64,000 bases of DNA from Ferdinandcohnia salidurans (lineage in GTDB: Bacteria; Bacillota; Bacilli; Bacillales; Bacillaceae_L). Each line of letters begins with the position of its first letter. The stretch's first letter is position 1. Positions 48,428-58,072 of this stretch are shown piece by piece. The notes under the pieces are model-generated. The model saw only the letters and a program-made list of their open reading frames with translations, made no database searches and was not told the DNA's origin. The DNA lies in contig NZ_JBHUEK010000010.1 in the NCBI RefSeq assembly GCF_042680725.1, forward strand, positions 248,001-312,000, given 5' to 3'. The position numbers and the translations under genes are program-made.

Positions 48428-49453
48428 GTGATAACACTAAAAAATGTTAAAAAGATTTATCAAACAAAAACAAATTCTGTAACAGCAGTTAACAATATTG
48501 ACTTACAGATTAATGAAGGTGAAATTTTCGGGATCATTGGATACAGTGGTGCTGGTAAAAGTTCCCTCATCCGTTTATTGAATGGGCTTGAAACTCCAAC
48601 AGAAGGGAATATTTCTGTTGCCGGTCATAATATCACTTCCATTAAAGGAAAAGCATTACGTGATGCTCGTAAAGAAATAAGTATGATTTTTCAGCACTTT
48701 AACCTATTATGGTCGCGAACAGTTAGGGAAAATATTTCTTTTCCCCTGGAGATTGCAAAAGTGCCAAAACCTAAACGAGAAGAACGCGTTACAGAGCTTA
48801 TTAAGCTTGTAGGACTTGAAGGGCGAGAAGATGCTTACCCATCACAGCTAAGTGGTGGTCAAAAGCAAAGAGTTGGAATTGCAAGAGCACTTGCTAACAA
48901 CCCAAAGGTTTTATTATGCGATGAAGCAACATCTGCATTAGACCCGCAAACAACTGACTCTATTTTGGACTTGCTCGTTGATATTAATGAACGTTTAGGA
49001 TTAACAATCGTATTAATTACCCATGAAATGCATGTGATTCGTAAAATCTGTCATCGCGTTGCAGTTATGGAAAATGGGAAGTTTGTTGAGCAAGGACGAG
49101 TGCTTGATGTATTTAAAAAGCCTCAAGCCAACATTACAAAACGCTTCGTCCAGCAAGTGACAGAGCCTGAAGAAACAAAAGAAACGGTTGAGAATTTATT
49201 AGATCGTTATCCAAACGGAAAAATGGTACAGCTTAGCTTCGTCGGGGAAGATGCTGAAAAGCCATTAATCACACGATTAATCCGTGATTTTAAGGTGGAA
49301 GTGAATATTTTACAAGGGAAAATTTCACAAACCCAAAATGGATCTTATGGAACATTGTTTATTCATCTTGATGGTGATGCTAATGAAGTCACTTCAGCCA
49401 TCGAATTTATTCGACAACAACGAGTAGAAGCTGAGGTGATTGAAAATGCTTGA
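48428..49453 (+). CDS. metN: Methionine ABC transporter ATP-binding protein
   Basis: A 341-residue ATPase. Walker A is GYSGAGKSS near residue 38, the signature LSGGQKQR, Walker B VLLCDEAT and the switch His is in LITHEMH. A C-terminal NIL ligand-sensing domain (about residues 265-341) allows regulation by intracellular methionine. The GTG start is preceded by AAGGTG at eight bases. The permease gene starts inside its end. The SAM riboswitch upstream fits the assignment. Confidence 0.95.
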   Translation: MITLKNVKKIYQTKTNSVTAVNNIDLQINEGEIFGIIGYSGAGKSSLIRLLNGLETPTEGNISVAGHNITSIKGKALRDARKEISMIFQHFNLLWSRTVRENISFPLEIAKVPKPKREERVTELIKLVGLEGREDAYPSQLSGGQKQRVGIARALANNPKVLLCDEATSALDPQTTDSILDLLVDINERLGLTIVLITHEMHVIRKICHRVAVMENGKFVEQGRVLDVFKKPQANITKRFVQQVTEPEETKETVENLLDRYPNGKMVQLSFVGEDAEKPLITRLIRDFKVEVNILQGKISQTQNGSYGTLFIHLDGDANEVTSAIEFIRQQRVEAEVIENA

Positions 49454-50150
49454 ACAATTTCAAGAATTACTTAAATGGGAGAAACAGGTTAATGATTATC
49501 AAGCACTCAATTGGGGAAACCTTTGGGAAGCAACTTTAGAGACTTTATATATGACCTCAATCTCGGTGCTTGCTACTTTTATTATCGGTTTATTTTTAGG
49601 GTTAGTTCTCTTTTTAACAGATAAAGGTAATGCCTGGGAGAATACAGTGGTGAATCGGATTGTATCTGCATTTGTTAATATTTTTCGTTCCATACCATTC
49701 ATCATCCTGATTGTCCTATTAATACCTTTCACGAAAATTATGATGGGTTCCATGCTAGGGCCAAGTGCTGCATTACCATCTTTGATTATAGGGTCAGCAC
49801 CGTTCTATGCAAGAATGGTTGAAATTGCTTTGCGTGAAATCGATAAAGGTGTAATTGAAGCATCTCATTCGATGGGAGCTACAAACTCGACAATTATTTT
49901 TAAAGTGTTAATTCCTGAATCTTTACCAGCCTTAATTTCTGGGATTACCGTTACGGCGATTTCGTTAGTAAGCTTTACCGCAATGGCCGGTGTTATCGGT
50001 GCAGGTGGGTTAGGACATTTTGCCTATTTATATGGATTCCAAAGCAATAAACCAATTATTACATTTATTGCTACAGTTGCAATTCTAATATTGGTATTTA
50101 TCATTCAATTTGTGGGTGATTTCTTTACAAAACATACAGACAAGAGATAA
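49446..50150 (+). CDS. metP: Methionine ABC transporter permease
   Basis: A 234-residue permease of the MetI/MetP family with five to six helices. The ATPase-coupling EAA loop lies around residue 135 (IEASHSMGATNSTIIFKVLI). The ATG at 49446 follows GAGGTGATTGAAA; it overlaps the metN stop by eight bases, so the two are translationally coupled. It transports L-methionine, and in B. subtilis D-methionine and methionine sulfoxide too. Confidence 0.94.
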   Translation: MLEQFQELLKWEKQVNDYQALNWGNLWEATLETLYMTSISVLATFIIGLFLGLVLFLTDKGNAWENTVVNRIVSAFVNIFRSIPFIILIVLLIPFTKIMMGSMLGPSAALPSLIIGSAPFYARMVEIALREIDKGVIEASHSMGATNSTIIFKVLIPESLPALISGITVTAISLVSFTAMAGVIGAGGLGHFAYLYGFQSNKPIITFIATVAILILVFIIQFVGDFFTKHTDKR

Positions 50151-50167
50151 CAGGAGGAAAAACAACA

Positions 50168-51010
50168 ATGAAAAAATTACTTTATGTACTACTATTTGCT
50201 CTACTTTCATTTGCCCTAGTTGCTTGTGGCGGAAATGACGACGCTGCTGATGGAGGAGATACTCAAGAAGCAGAAGGAAATAAAAAGCTTGTTGTAGGTG
50301 CATCAGCTGTTCCACATGCAGAAGTCCTTGAACAAGCAAAACCTTTATTAAAGGATAAAGGTATTGACCTTGAAATAGAAGTTTTCACAGACTATATTTT
50401 ACCGAACGTTGCTTTACATGAAAAAGAACTTGATGCAAACTACTTCCAAACACCAGGTTACTTAGATTTACAATTAAAGGACAACCCCGACTTTGATTTT
50501 GTAAGTGTTGGAGAAATCCATAAAGAGCCAATAGGAATCTATTCTAAAGAATACAAAAATTTAAATGAGCTACCAGATGGTGCGAAAATTATTATGAGTA
50601 ACTCTTTTAGTGACCATGGCCGTATCTTACCGATCTTTGAAAGAGAAGGCATTATCAAACTTAAAGAGGGTGTTGGTGACCAAGCAAGAGTTGAAGATAT
50701 CGTAGACAATCCAAAAAATCTTGATTTTTCTACTTTGATTGAAGCAAAACTTCTTGCTACATCATTTGAAAATGGCGAAGGAGATGCGGTTGTAATCAAC
50801 ACGAACTATGCTCTTGAAGGTGGAGTGAATATTGCAGAAGACGGTATCGCTTTTGAAGGCGATGATGTCGTGCCTGCAAACCTGATCGTTGTTAATAAGG
50901 GCGATGAAGGACGCGAAGAAATCAAAGCTTTAGTTGAAGTGTTAAAATCTGAGGAAATTCAAAAGTTTATTGAAGAAAAATACGCTGGTGCTGTTACTGT
51001 AGTTGAATAA
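50168..51010 (+). CDS. metQ: Methionine-binding lipoprotein
   Basis: A 280-residue NlpA/MetQ-family lipoprotein. The signal peptide ends LVAC (Cys20) followed by an Asp/Gly-rich linker. The body contains VVGASAVPHAEVLEQAKPLL, ANYFQTPGYLDLQLKDN and AVVINTNYALEGG, typical of methionine binding. It captures methionine outside the membrane for MetNP. AACAGGAGGAAAAACAACA precedes the ATG. Last gene of the operon. Confidence 0.95.
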   Translation: MKKLLYVLLFALLSFALVACGGNDDAADGGDTQEAEGNKKLVVGASAVPHAEVLEQAKPLLKDKGIDLEIEVFTDYILPNVALHEKELDANYFQTPGYLDLQLKDNPDFDFVSVGEIHKEPIGIYSKEYKNLNELPDGAKIIMSNSFSDHGRILPIFEREGIIKLKEGVGDQARVEDIVDNPKNLDFSTLIEAKLLATSFENGEGDAVVINTNYALEGGVNIAEDGIAFEGDDVVPANLIVVNKGDEGREEIKALVEVLKSEEIQKFIEEKYAGAVTVVE

Positions 51011-51016
51011 ATAAAA

Positions 51017-51046
51017 AAGAGGCTTGCCAATTGGTAAGCCTCTTTT
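51017..51046 (+). terminator. Terminator of metNPQ
   Basis: The stem aaagaggctt / aagcctcttt around ccaattgg, followed by T-rich sequence. Confidence 0.9.
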
Positions 51047-51278
51047 CAATTTTTGAATATTATCGAGGAAAACAAAGGAAATGGATTGAATTGTATCTCC
51101 AGTGTTCCTAATGTTATTCATTTAGTCAAATAAGGATTGGTAGCTTTAAATACTCCAAAATCACGCTGTTGAGGCAAAAGGTTAAGAGTGATAGCATTAA
51201 ATATGTGCAAGTAAGCACGATAAAAATCGAAGGGATTGGTCCAATATCAATCAAATCCGTTTGAATTATACGGGCGAA

Positions 51279-51428
51279 ATGGAAAAGGCAATGCATCAGG
51301 CACATGGGATTGGATACAAAGATTACTGTCGAAAATTGAAAGAGCGTATGCGGGTCGAGAATAACCGAGAACAGGACTATAAACAAGGTCTAATGATTAT
51401 TGCTCAAATAGGTAAAATGAACATTTAA
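51279..51428 (+). CDS. Possible small or decayed gene, 49 codons
   Basis: The frame begins MEKAMHQAHGIGYKDYCRKL and ends AQIGKMNI, charged and helix-like. It remains open upstream of the ATG to about 51204 without another start, so this could be the tail of a degraded gene. No good ribosome-binding site is visible before the ATG. A terminator-like hairpin follows 20 bases after the stop, which favours a real transcription unit. No family is recognised. The flanking parts of the metQ-sufC gap (51047-51278 and 51474-51765) show no other gene. Confidence 0.3.
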   Translation: MEKAMHQAHGIGYKDYCRKLKERMRVENNREQDYKQGLMIIAQIGKMNI

Positions 51429-51448
51429 ATAGATATATTACGTTTGCG

Positions 51449-51473
51449 AACCCAGTGCCCACCACACTGGGTT
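51449..51473 (+). terminator. Terminator-like hairpin
   Basis: A perfect 9-bp stem aacccagtg / cactgggtt with a 7-base loop and a short T stretch, downstream of the small frame at 51279-51428. Confidence 0.65.
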
Positions 51474-51821
51474 TCTATATTATAGAATGAATTATCGGAA
51501 TCTGTGAAAAATAAACTGAGGATTTGAATACTTACAATTAGATAGCATCCATTCTTCCTTACATATCCTTTAATTTTATGTTATCTTATTGATGGACAAG
51601 ATTTAACATTTCATCTCATTTGCAACTTATTTTCATTATCTAATAATAGCCACAATACAACAAAACTTATAGTAAAAAAATGTATCACTAGTGGGAATGT
51701 GTAAAGGTTGATATCACTTTGAATTTGTTATAAGATTGTAATGAGAATAAAATGAGAATGAAGTTTTGACTTAATGTGTCAATACTATACAAAATATTTT
51801 CGTTTAATGGAGGTAGTAGTT

Positions 51822-52607
51822 ATGGCAGGATCAACTTTAGTTATTAAGGATCTTCATGTCGAAATCGAAGGCAAGGAGATTTTAAAAGGGGTTAACCTTG
51901 AAATAAAAGGTGGAGAAATTCACGCAATCATGGGACCAAATGGTACTGGTAAGTCAACTTTATCATCTGCAATTATGGGACACCCTAAATATGAGGTAAC
52001 AAGCGGAAGCATTACTCTTGATGGTGAAGATGTGTTAGAAATGGAAGTTGATGAACGTGCACGCGCTGGTCTTTTCTTAGCGATGCAATATCCAAGTGAA
52101 ATCAATGGTGTGACAAACGCTGACTTCCTTCGTTCTGCAATTAATGCACGTCGTGAAGAAGGTGATGAAATTTCATTAATGAAATTCATCCGTACAATGG
52201 ATAAAAATATGGAATACCTAGAAATGGATCCTGACATGGCTCAACGTTATCTAAACGAAGGCTTCTCAGGTGGGGAAAAGAAACGTAATGAAATCCTTCA
52301 ATTAATGATGCTTGAACCTAAGATTGCAATCCTTGATGAGATTGACTCAGGACTTGATATCGATGCGTTGAAGGTTGTATCTAAAGGAATTAATGAAATG
52401 CGCGGAGAAGAGTTTGGTTGCTTAATCATCACTCACTACCAACGCTTACTTAACTATATTACACCAGATAAAGTTCATGTAATGATGCAAGGACGTGTTG
52501 TGAAATCAGGTGGACCAGAACTTGCACAACGTCTAGAAGCTGAAGGATATGATTGGATTAAGAAAGAATTAGGAATTGAAGATGAAACTGTAGGTCAAGA
52601 AGCGTAA
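51822..52607 (+). CDS. sufC: Fe-S cluster assembly ATPase SufC
   Basis: A 261-residue ABC-type ATPase with Walker A GPNGTGKSTL near residue 37, FSGGEKKRNEI (the SufC-specific signature) and Walker B IAILDEIDSGLD. It works in the soluble SufBCD scaffold, not in transport. The start MAGSTLVIKD follows ATGGAGGTAGTAGTT; the frame extends 16 codons upstream without support. First gene of sufCDSUB, the main Fe-S assembly pathway in Bacillus. Confidence 0.96.
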   Translation: MAGSTLVIKDLHVEIEGKEILKGVNLEIKGGEIHAIMGPNGTGKSTLSSAIMGHPKYEVTSGSITLDGEDVLEMEVDERARAGLFLAMQYPSEINGVTNADFLRSAINARREEGDEISLMKFIRTMDKNMEYLEMDPDMAQRYLNEGFSGGEKKRNEILQLMMLEPKIAILDEIDSGLDIDALKVVSKGINEMRGEEFGCLIITHYQRLLNYITPDKVHVMMQGRVVKSGGPELAQRLEAEGYDWIKKELGIEDETVGQEA

Positions 52608-52624
52608 GCGTAAGGAGGATTATT

Positions 52625-53932
52625 ATGACAATCGATACGAAATTACCATTTGATAAAGATTATGTCAGAGGTTTTTCGTCTACTCTTGGTGAACCAAGTT
52701 GGCTACAGGAACTTCGCTTACAAGCTCTTGAAAAAGCAGAAGACCTTCCAATGCCAAGACCAGATAAAACAAAAATTGATAAATGGAACTTTACACAATT
52801 TGCAAATCATATTGTGGAAAGTGCACCATATAACTCAATTGACGAACTCCCTGAAGAAATTAAATCATTAATTCATGTTGAAGAAGATAAGAATATCTAT
52901 ATTCAACGTGACAACACTCCAGCCTTTATCTCTCTTACAGAAGAAGTAAAAGCAAGTGGTGTTATTTTTACTGATATTCATACAGCTGCTCGTGAACATA
53001 GTGATCTTCTTCAAAAGTATTTTATGAAAGAAGCTGTCAAGGTTGATGAACACCGTCTAACTGCGCTGCATGCTGCATTGATTAACGGTGGTGCCTTTGT
53101 TTATGTTCCTAAGAATGTAGAAGTATCCGTTCCACTTCATGCTGTATTTATTCAAGAGAATGGTGAGTCTGCACTATTTAACCATGTAATTGTAGTTGCT
53201 GAAGATAATAGTTCAGTTACTTATGTTGAAAACTATATTTCAACAACAGATACTGCGAACACAGTTGTAAATATTGTTTCAGAAGTTATTGCAGGCAGCA
53301 ATGCTAAAGTTACTTACGGTGCTGTTGATGCCTTAGCTACTGGAAACACAACCTATGTAACGCGTCGTGGAGTAATCGGCCGTGACAGTAAAGTTGAATG
53401 GGCTCTCGGACTTATGAATGATGGTGATACCATTTCTGAGAATATTACTAACTTAGTTGGAGACGGCTCATATGCTGATACAAAGACCGTTGTTGTAGGT
53501 CGAGGCGAGCAAAAACAAAACTTTACGACAAGAATTACTCACCATGGTAAGAATTCTGAAGGTTATATTCTAAAACATGGTGTTATGAAGGACAGCGCAA
53601 GCTCTATCTTTAATGGTATTGGGCATATCGAACATGGCGCTTCTAAATCGAATGCTGAACAAGAATCAAGAGTATTGATGCTTAGCGAAAAAGCTCGTGG
53701 AGATGCAAATCCAATTTTACTTATTGATGAAGATGATGTAACAGCAGGTCACGCTGCATCTGTTGGTAGGGTTGACCCTGTTCAATTATATTACTTAATG
53801 AGCCGTGGTATTCCACAGATGGAAGCAGAGCGCTTAGTTATTCATGGTTTCCTTGCACCGGTTGTAAACCAACTTCCAATCGAAGGAGTTAAGAAACAAC
53901 TTGTTGAGGTAATTGAAAGGAAAGTAAAATAA
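52625..53932 (+). CDS. sufD: Fe-S cluster assembly protein SufD
   Basis: A 435-residue SufB/SufD-family beta-helix protein. It has GGAFVYVPKNVEVSVPLHAV near residue 158 and the C-terminal GHAASVGRVDPVQLYYLMSR segment characteristic of SufD. It pairs with SufB and SufC to form the cluster scaffold. TAAGGAGG precedes the ATG, 17 bases after sufC. Its last base is the first base of sufS. Confidence 0.95.
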   Translation: MTIDTKLPFDKDYVRGFSSTLGEPSWLQELRLQALEKAEDLPMPRPDKTKIDKWNFTQFANHIVESAPYNSIDELPEEIKSLIHVEEDKNIYIQRDNTPAFISLTEEVKASGVIFTDIHTAAREHSDLLQKYFMKEAVKVDEHRLTALHAALINGGAFVYVPKNVEVSVPLHAVFIQENGESALFNHVIVVAEDNSSVTYVENYISTTDTANTVVNIVSEVIAGSNAKVTYGAVDALATGNTTYVTRRGVIGRDSKVEWALGLMNDGDTISENITNLVGDGSYADTKTVVVGRGEQKQNFTTRITHHGKNSEGYILKHGVMKDSASSIFNGIGHIEHGASKSNAEQESRVLMLSEKARGDANPILLIDEDDVTAGHAASVGRVDPVQLYYLMSRGIPQMEAERLVIHGFLAPVVNQLPIEGVKKQLVEVIERKVK

Positions 53933-55152
53933 TGAATATCCAAGATATTCGTTCCATGTTCCCAATCTTAGATCAAGAGGTAAATGGAAATCCGCTTGTC
54001 TATTTAGACAGTGCTGCTACATCTCAAAAACCTGTAACTGTAATTGAAACGCTGGATCGCTATTATCGAGAATACAACTCAAATGTTCACCGCGGTGTTC
54101 ATACCCTAGGTACAAAAGCAACTGATGCATATGAAAATGCCCGTGAAAAAGTTAGAAAGTTTATCAATGCATCTTCTATACAAGAGGTTGTCTTTACTAG
54201 GGGAACAACAACAGCAATTAATACAATTGCAGCAAGCTATGGGCGAGATAATCTCAGTGAGGGTGATGAAATTGTCATTACCTATATGGAGCACCATGCC
54301 AATATTATTCCTTGGCAACAAATTGCAAAACGTACAGGTGCGAAATTAAAATATATCCCTTTACAAGAGGATGGTTCGATTGATCTCAAGGATGTTGAAG
54401 AGATAGTTACGAATCAAACAAAAATTGTTTCAGTAATGATGGTTTCTAACGTTCTTGGTGCAATCAATCCAATTAAAGAAATTGCTGAAATTGCACATCG
54501 TAATGGTGCTGTCATGGTTGTAGATGGTGCACAAGCTGCGCCACATTTGAAAATAGATGTGAAAGACCTCGATTGTGACTTCCTAGCTTTTTCTGGCCAT
54601 AAAATGTGCGGACCTACGGGTATCGGTGTATTATATGGTAAGAAAGCATTGCTAGAAAAAATGGAGCCAGTTGAAACAGGTGGGGAAATGATTGATTTCG
54701 TTGACCTATACGAATCAACATGGAAAGAGCTTCCTTGGAAACTAGAAGCTGGAACACCTATTATTGCTGGAGCAATTGGTTTAGGTGCTGCAATCGACTT
54801 TTTAGAAGATATTGGTTTAGACAATATTCTTGCGCACGAGCATAAGTTAGCAGCACATGCAATTGAACGATTGTCACAAGTAGAGGGTCTAACTATTTAT
54901 GGACCTAAGCATCGTGCAGGGGTAGTAACTTTCAATATTGAAGATGTCCATCCACACGATGTTGCAACAGTTCTAGATGCTGAAGGTATTGCTGTAAGAG
55001 CCGGTCATCACTGTGCCCAACCACTTATGAAATGGTTGAAGGTATCAGCAACTGCTCGTGCAAGTTTTTACCTCTATAATACAGAAGAAGAAATTGATAA
55101 ACTAGTTGAAGGACTCATAAAAACAAAGGAGTATTTCAGCAATGGATTCTAA
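53932..55152 (+). CDS. sufS: Cysteine desulfurase SufS
   Basis: A 406-residue PLP enzyme of the group-II cysteine desulfurases. The PLP lysine is in FLAFSGHKMCGPTGIGVLYG (about residue 224) and the catalytic cysteine in RAGHHCAQPLMK (about residue 361). It removes sulfur from cysteine and passes it to SufU, encoded next with an 11-base overlap. Confidence 0.96.
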   Translation: MNIQDIRSMFPILDQEVNGNPLVYLDSAATSQKPVTVIETLDRYYREYNSNVHRGVHTLGTKATDAYENAREKVRKFINASSIQEVVFTRGTTTAINTIAASYGRDNLSEGDEIVITYMEHHANIIPWQQIAKRTGAKLKYIPLQEDGSIDLKDVEEIVTNQTKIVSVMMVSNVLGAINPIKEIAEIAHRNGAVMVVDGAQAAPHLKIDVKDLDCDFLAFSGHKMCGPTGIGVLYGKKALLEKMEPVETGGEMIDFVDLYESTWKELPWKLEAGTPIIAGAIGLGAAIDFLEDIGLDNILAHEHKLAAHAIERLSQVEGLTIYGPKHRAGVVTFNIEDVHPHDVATVLDAEGIAVRAGHHCAQPLMKWLKVSATARASFYLYNTEEEIDKLVEGLIKTKEYFSNGF

Positions 55153-55588
55153 AATAAACCTTGACACCTTGTACCGACAGGTAATAATGGATCATTATAA
55201 AAAGCCGAGAAATCGAGGAGTTATCCAAGATGGGGCGTTAACAATTGATATGAATAACCCAACCTGTGGAGACCGCATTCACCTTACGTTAAAAGTAGAT
55301 AATGGTGTCGTTCAAGATGCTAAATTCGATGGAGAAGGTTGTTCCATTTCAATGTCATCTGCTTCAATGATGACTCAAGCGATTAAAGGCAGTAAAATTG
55401 AAGATGCATTAAAAATGTCACAAATCTTCTCAGAAATGATGCTAGGAAAAGACTATGATGATAGCATTGATTTAGGAGACATTGAAGCACTTCAGGGCGT
55501 TTCAAAATTCCCCGCACGCATTAAATGTGCAACATTAGCATGGAAGGCAATGGAAAAGGGATTTAAGAGCGAACAAAATGAATCGTGA
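55142..55588 (+). CDS. sufU: Zinc-dependent sulfurtransferase SufU
   Basis: A 148-residue IscU-fold protein with the zinc ligands Cys in NPTCGDRIHL (about 41), Asp in DAKFDGEGCS with its following Cys (about 66) and Cys in RIKCATLAW (about 127). In Gram-positive bacteria SufU accepts sulfur from SufS rather than acting as a scaffold. It overlaps sufS and lies 58 bases before sufB. Confidence 0.95.
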   Translation: MDSKINLDTLYRQVIMDHYKKPRNRGVIQDGALTIDMNNPTCGDRIHLTLKVDNGVVQDAKFDGEGCSISMSSASMMTQAIKGSKIEDALKMSQIFSEMMLGKDYDDSIDLGDIEALQGVSKFPARIKCATLAWKAMEKGFKSEQNES

Positions 55589-55646
55589 GTGATTTTTCAT
55601 AGCATTTTGCTATGAGGATACCTCACATAGAATGGAGTGAAGTAGA

Positions 55647-57044
55647 ATGGCAAAGAAAATGCCTGAAATTGGCGATTATAAATATGGCTTTGCAGATAAA
55701 GACGTTTCCATCTTCCGTTCAGAACGTGGTTTAACAAAGGAAATTGTTGAAGAAATCTCACGCATGAAAGAAGAGCCTCAGTGGATGTTAGATTTCCGTC
55801 TTAAATCCTTAGAGCATTTTTACAAAATGCCTATGCCACAATGGGGTGGAGACCTTAATAGCTTAAACTTTGATGAAATTACGTATTACGTAAAACCATC
55901 CGAGAAATCCGAAAAGTCATGGGATGAAGTTCCTGAAGAAATCAAAGCAACTTTTGATAAGTTAGGTATTCCTGAAGCTGAACAAAAATATCTTGCGGGT
56001 GTTTCTGCTCAGTACGAATCAGAGGTTGTATACCATAATATGAAGGAAGACCTTGAAGAACTAGGAATCGTATTTAAGGATACAGATTCAGCTCTTAAAG
56101 AGAATGAAGATATTTTCCGTGAGCACTGGGCAAAGGTAATTCCTCCAACTGACAATAAGTTCGCAGCATTGAACTCAGCTGTTTGGTCTGGTGGATCATT
56201 TATCTATGTACCACCAGGTGTAAAGGTTGATACACCACTACAAGCTTATTTCCGTATCAACTCTGAAAACATGGGTCAATTCGAGCGTACTTTAATCATT
56301 GTTGATGAGGGTGCAAGCGTACATTATGTTGAAGGATGTACGGCTCCTGTTTATACAACAAACTCACTACACAGTGCAGTTGTTGAAATCATCATTAAGA
56401 AAGATGCGTACTGCCGTTATACAACCATTCAAAACTGGGCTAACAACGTGTATAACCTTGTTACCAAGCGTGCAGTTTGTGATGCGAATGCAACAATGGA
56501 ATGGATCGATGGTAACATTGGTTCAAAATTAACAATGAAATATCCAGCTGTTATCCTTCGCGGTGAAGGAGCTCGTGGTATGACTCTTTCCATTGCAATT
56601 GCTGGTAAAGGTCAACACCAGGATGCAGGTGCGAAAATGACTCACCTTGCTCCAAATACGTCTTCTACTATCGTATCGAAGTCTATTGCTAAACACGGTG
56701 GTAAAGTAACATACCGTGGTATTGTACACTTCGGACGTAGAGCACATGGCGCACGTTCTAATATCGAATGTGATACGTTAATCATGGATAATCAGTCTAC
56801 TTCTGATACAATTCCTTATAATGAAATTTTAAATGACAATATTTCATTAGAGCATGAAGCTAAGGTATCGAAAGTATCTGAAGAACAATTATTCTATCTA
56901 ATGAGCCGTGGTATTTCTGAGCAAGAAGCTACAGAAATGATTGTAATGGGCTTTATCGAGCCATTTACAAAAGAACTTCCAATGGAATACGCAGTTGAAA
57001 TGAACCGCTTGATCAAGTTCGAAATGGAAGGTTCTATCGGTTAA
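55647..57044 (+). CDS. sufB: Fe-S cluster assembly protein SufB
   Basis: A 465-residue SufB beta-helix protein. Hallmarks are GGSFIYVPPGVKVDTPLQAY near residue 182, VEGCTAPVYTTNSLHSAVVE with the functional cysteine and KVSEEQLFYLMSRGISEQEA near the C-terminus. It builds the nascent cluster with SufC and SufD. ATGGAGTGAAGTAGA precedes the ATG. Last gene of the suf operon; the terminator follows. Confidence 0.96.
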   Translation: MAKKMPEIGDYKYGFADKDVSIFRSERGLTKEIVEEISRMKEEPQWMLDFRLKSLEHFYKMPMPQWGGDLNSLNFDEITYYVKPSEKSEKSWDEVPEEIKATFDKLGIPEAEQKYLAGVSAQYESEVVYHNMKEDLEELGIVFKDTDSALKENEDIFREHWAKVIPPTDNKFAALNSAVWSGGSFIYVPPGVKVDTPLQAYFRINSENMGQFERTLIIVDEGASVHYVEGCTAPVYTTNSLHSAVVEIIIKKDAYCRYTTIQNWANNVYNLVTKRAVCDANATMEWIDGNIGSKLTMKYPAVILRGEGARGMTLSIAIAGKGQHQDAGAKMTHLAPNTSSTIVSKSIAKHGGKVTYRGIVHFGRRAHGARSNIECDTLIMDNQSTSDTIPYNEILNDNISLEHEAKVSKVSEEQLFYLMSRGISEQEATEMIVMGFIEPFTKELPMEYAVEMNRLIKFEMEGSIG

Positions 57045-57057
57045 TAAGAACACTTGT

Positions 57058-57096
57058 AATAACTCGTTTGAGATTCTCTCAAGCGAGTTATTTTTG
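57058..57096 (+). terminator. Terminator of suf operon
   Basis: 16-base arms aataactcgtttgaga / tctcaagcgagttatt (one mismatch) with a 3-base loop, followed by TTTTG. Confidence 0.9.
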
Positions 57097-57126
57097 TACA
57101 TAATAGTAGTATTAGGAGGTGACCCC

Positions 57127-57975
57127 ATGATCTATATTGGTGTAACAGGCTGGGGGGACCATGACAGTCTATATTCAGCTGGAACTACAGCAGGTGATAA
57201 ACTAAAAGAATATGCTGGTCATTTTCCAATCGTCGAGGTGGATGCGTCTTTCTATGCCATTCAGCCTAAACGTAATGTGGAAAAATGGTTGAAAGATACA
57301 CCTGAATCTTTTCAATTCATTGTTAAAGCTTATCAAGGGATGACAGGTCATCAACGTGGGGAGATTCCATTTGAATTAAAGGAAGACATGTTTGATGCTT
57401 TTCGTTTGTCACTTGAACCTTATCAACAAGCAAATAAGCTCGCCATGGTTTTATTTCAATTTCCACCATGGTATGATTGTAAACGTGAAAATGTAGACTA
57501 CTTAAGGTGGTGCAAGCAGCAGATGGGAGAAATTCCTGTAGCCCTTGAATTCCGCCACCAATCATGGTTTTCACCACAACTAAAACAACAAACATTACAA
57601 TTTATGGAACAGGAAGGCTGGATTCATAGTATTTGTGATGAGCCACAGGCAGGCCAAGGGTCAATACCGACAGTACTCCATCCAACCCATCAACTAAAAA
57701 CGCTCGTACGTTTCCATGGTAGAAACGTTCATGGCTGGACAAAGCCAAAAGAAGGCGATTGGCGTGATGTTCGTTATTTATATAAGTATAATAAAGAAGA
57801 GCTAGAAGAATGGATTCACCATGTTCAGGAACTTAATCAAAATAGTGAAACCATCTACGTATTGTTTAATAACAACTCAGGTGGAGATGCAGCAGACAAT
57901 GCTAAGCAATTTATCGATATGCTCGGAATCGAATATCATGGGCTAGCCCCGAGGCAATTAGACTTTTTTAGTTAG
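57127..57975 (+). CDS. yunF: DUF72 family protein YunF
   Basis: A 282-residue DUF72 protein, TIM-barrel-like: starts IYIGVTGWGDHDSLY, with VDASFYAIQP near residue 41, LFQFPPWY near 115 and VALEFRHQSW near 140. Enzymatic activity of the family is not established. TAGGAGGTG lies six bases before the ATG. It follows suf as part of the conserved yur-yun order. Confidence 0.88.
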   Translation: MIYIGVTGWGDHDSLYSAGTTAGDKLKEYAGHFPIVEVDASFYAIQPKRNVEKWLKDTPESFQFIVKAYQGMTGHQRGEIPFELKEDMFDAFRLSLEPYQQANKLAMVLFQFPPWYDCKRENVDYLRWCKQQMGEIPVALEFRHQSWFSPQLKQQTLQFMEQEGWIHSICDEPQAGQGSIPTVLHPTHQLKTLVRFHGRNVHGWTKPKEGDWRDVRYLYKYNKEELEEWIHHVQELNQNSETIYVLFNNNSGGDAADNAKQFIDMLGIEYHGLAPRQLDFFS

Positions 57976-58072
57976 TACAAGCTATAAGCATATTTTAGAA
58001 TACATACATAAGTGAAATACCTAAAGTGGAAACTCCACAGCATTTTATACAGGCAAAAAGGAGGTGTAGGGA

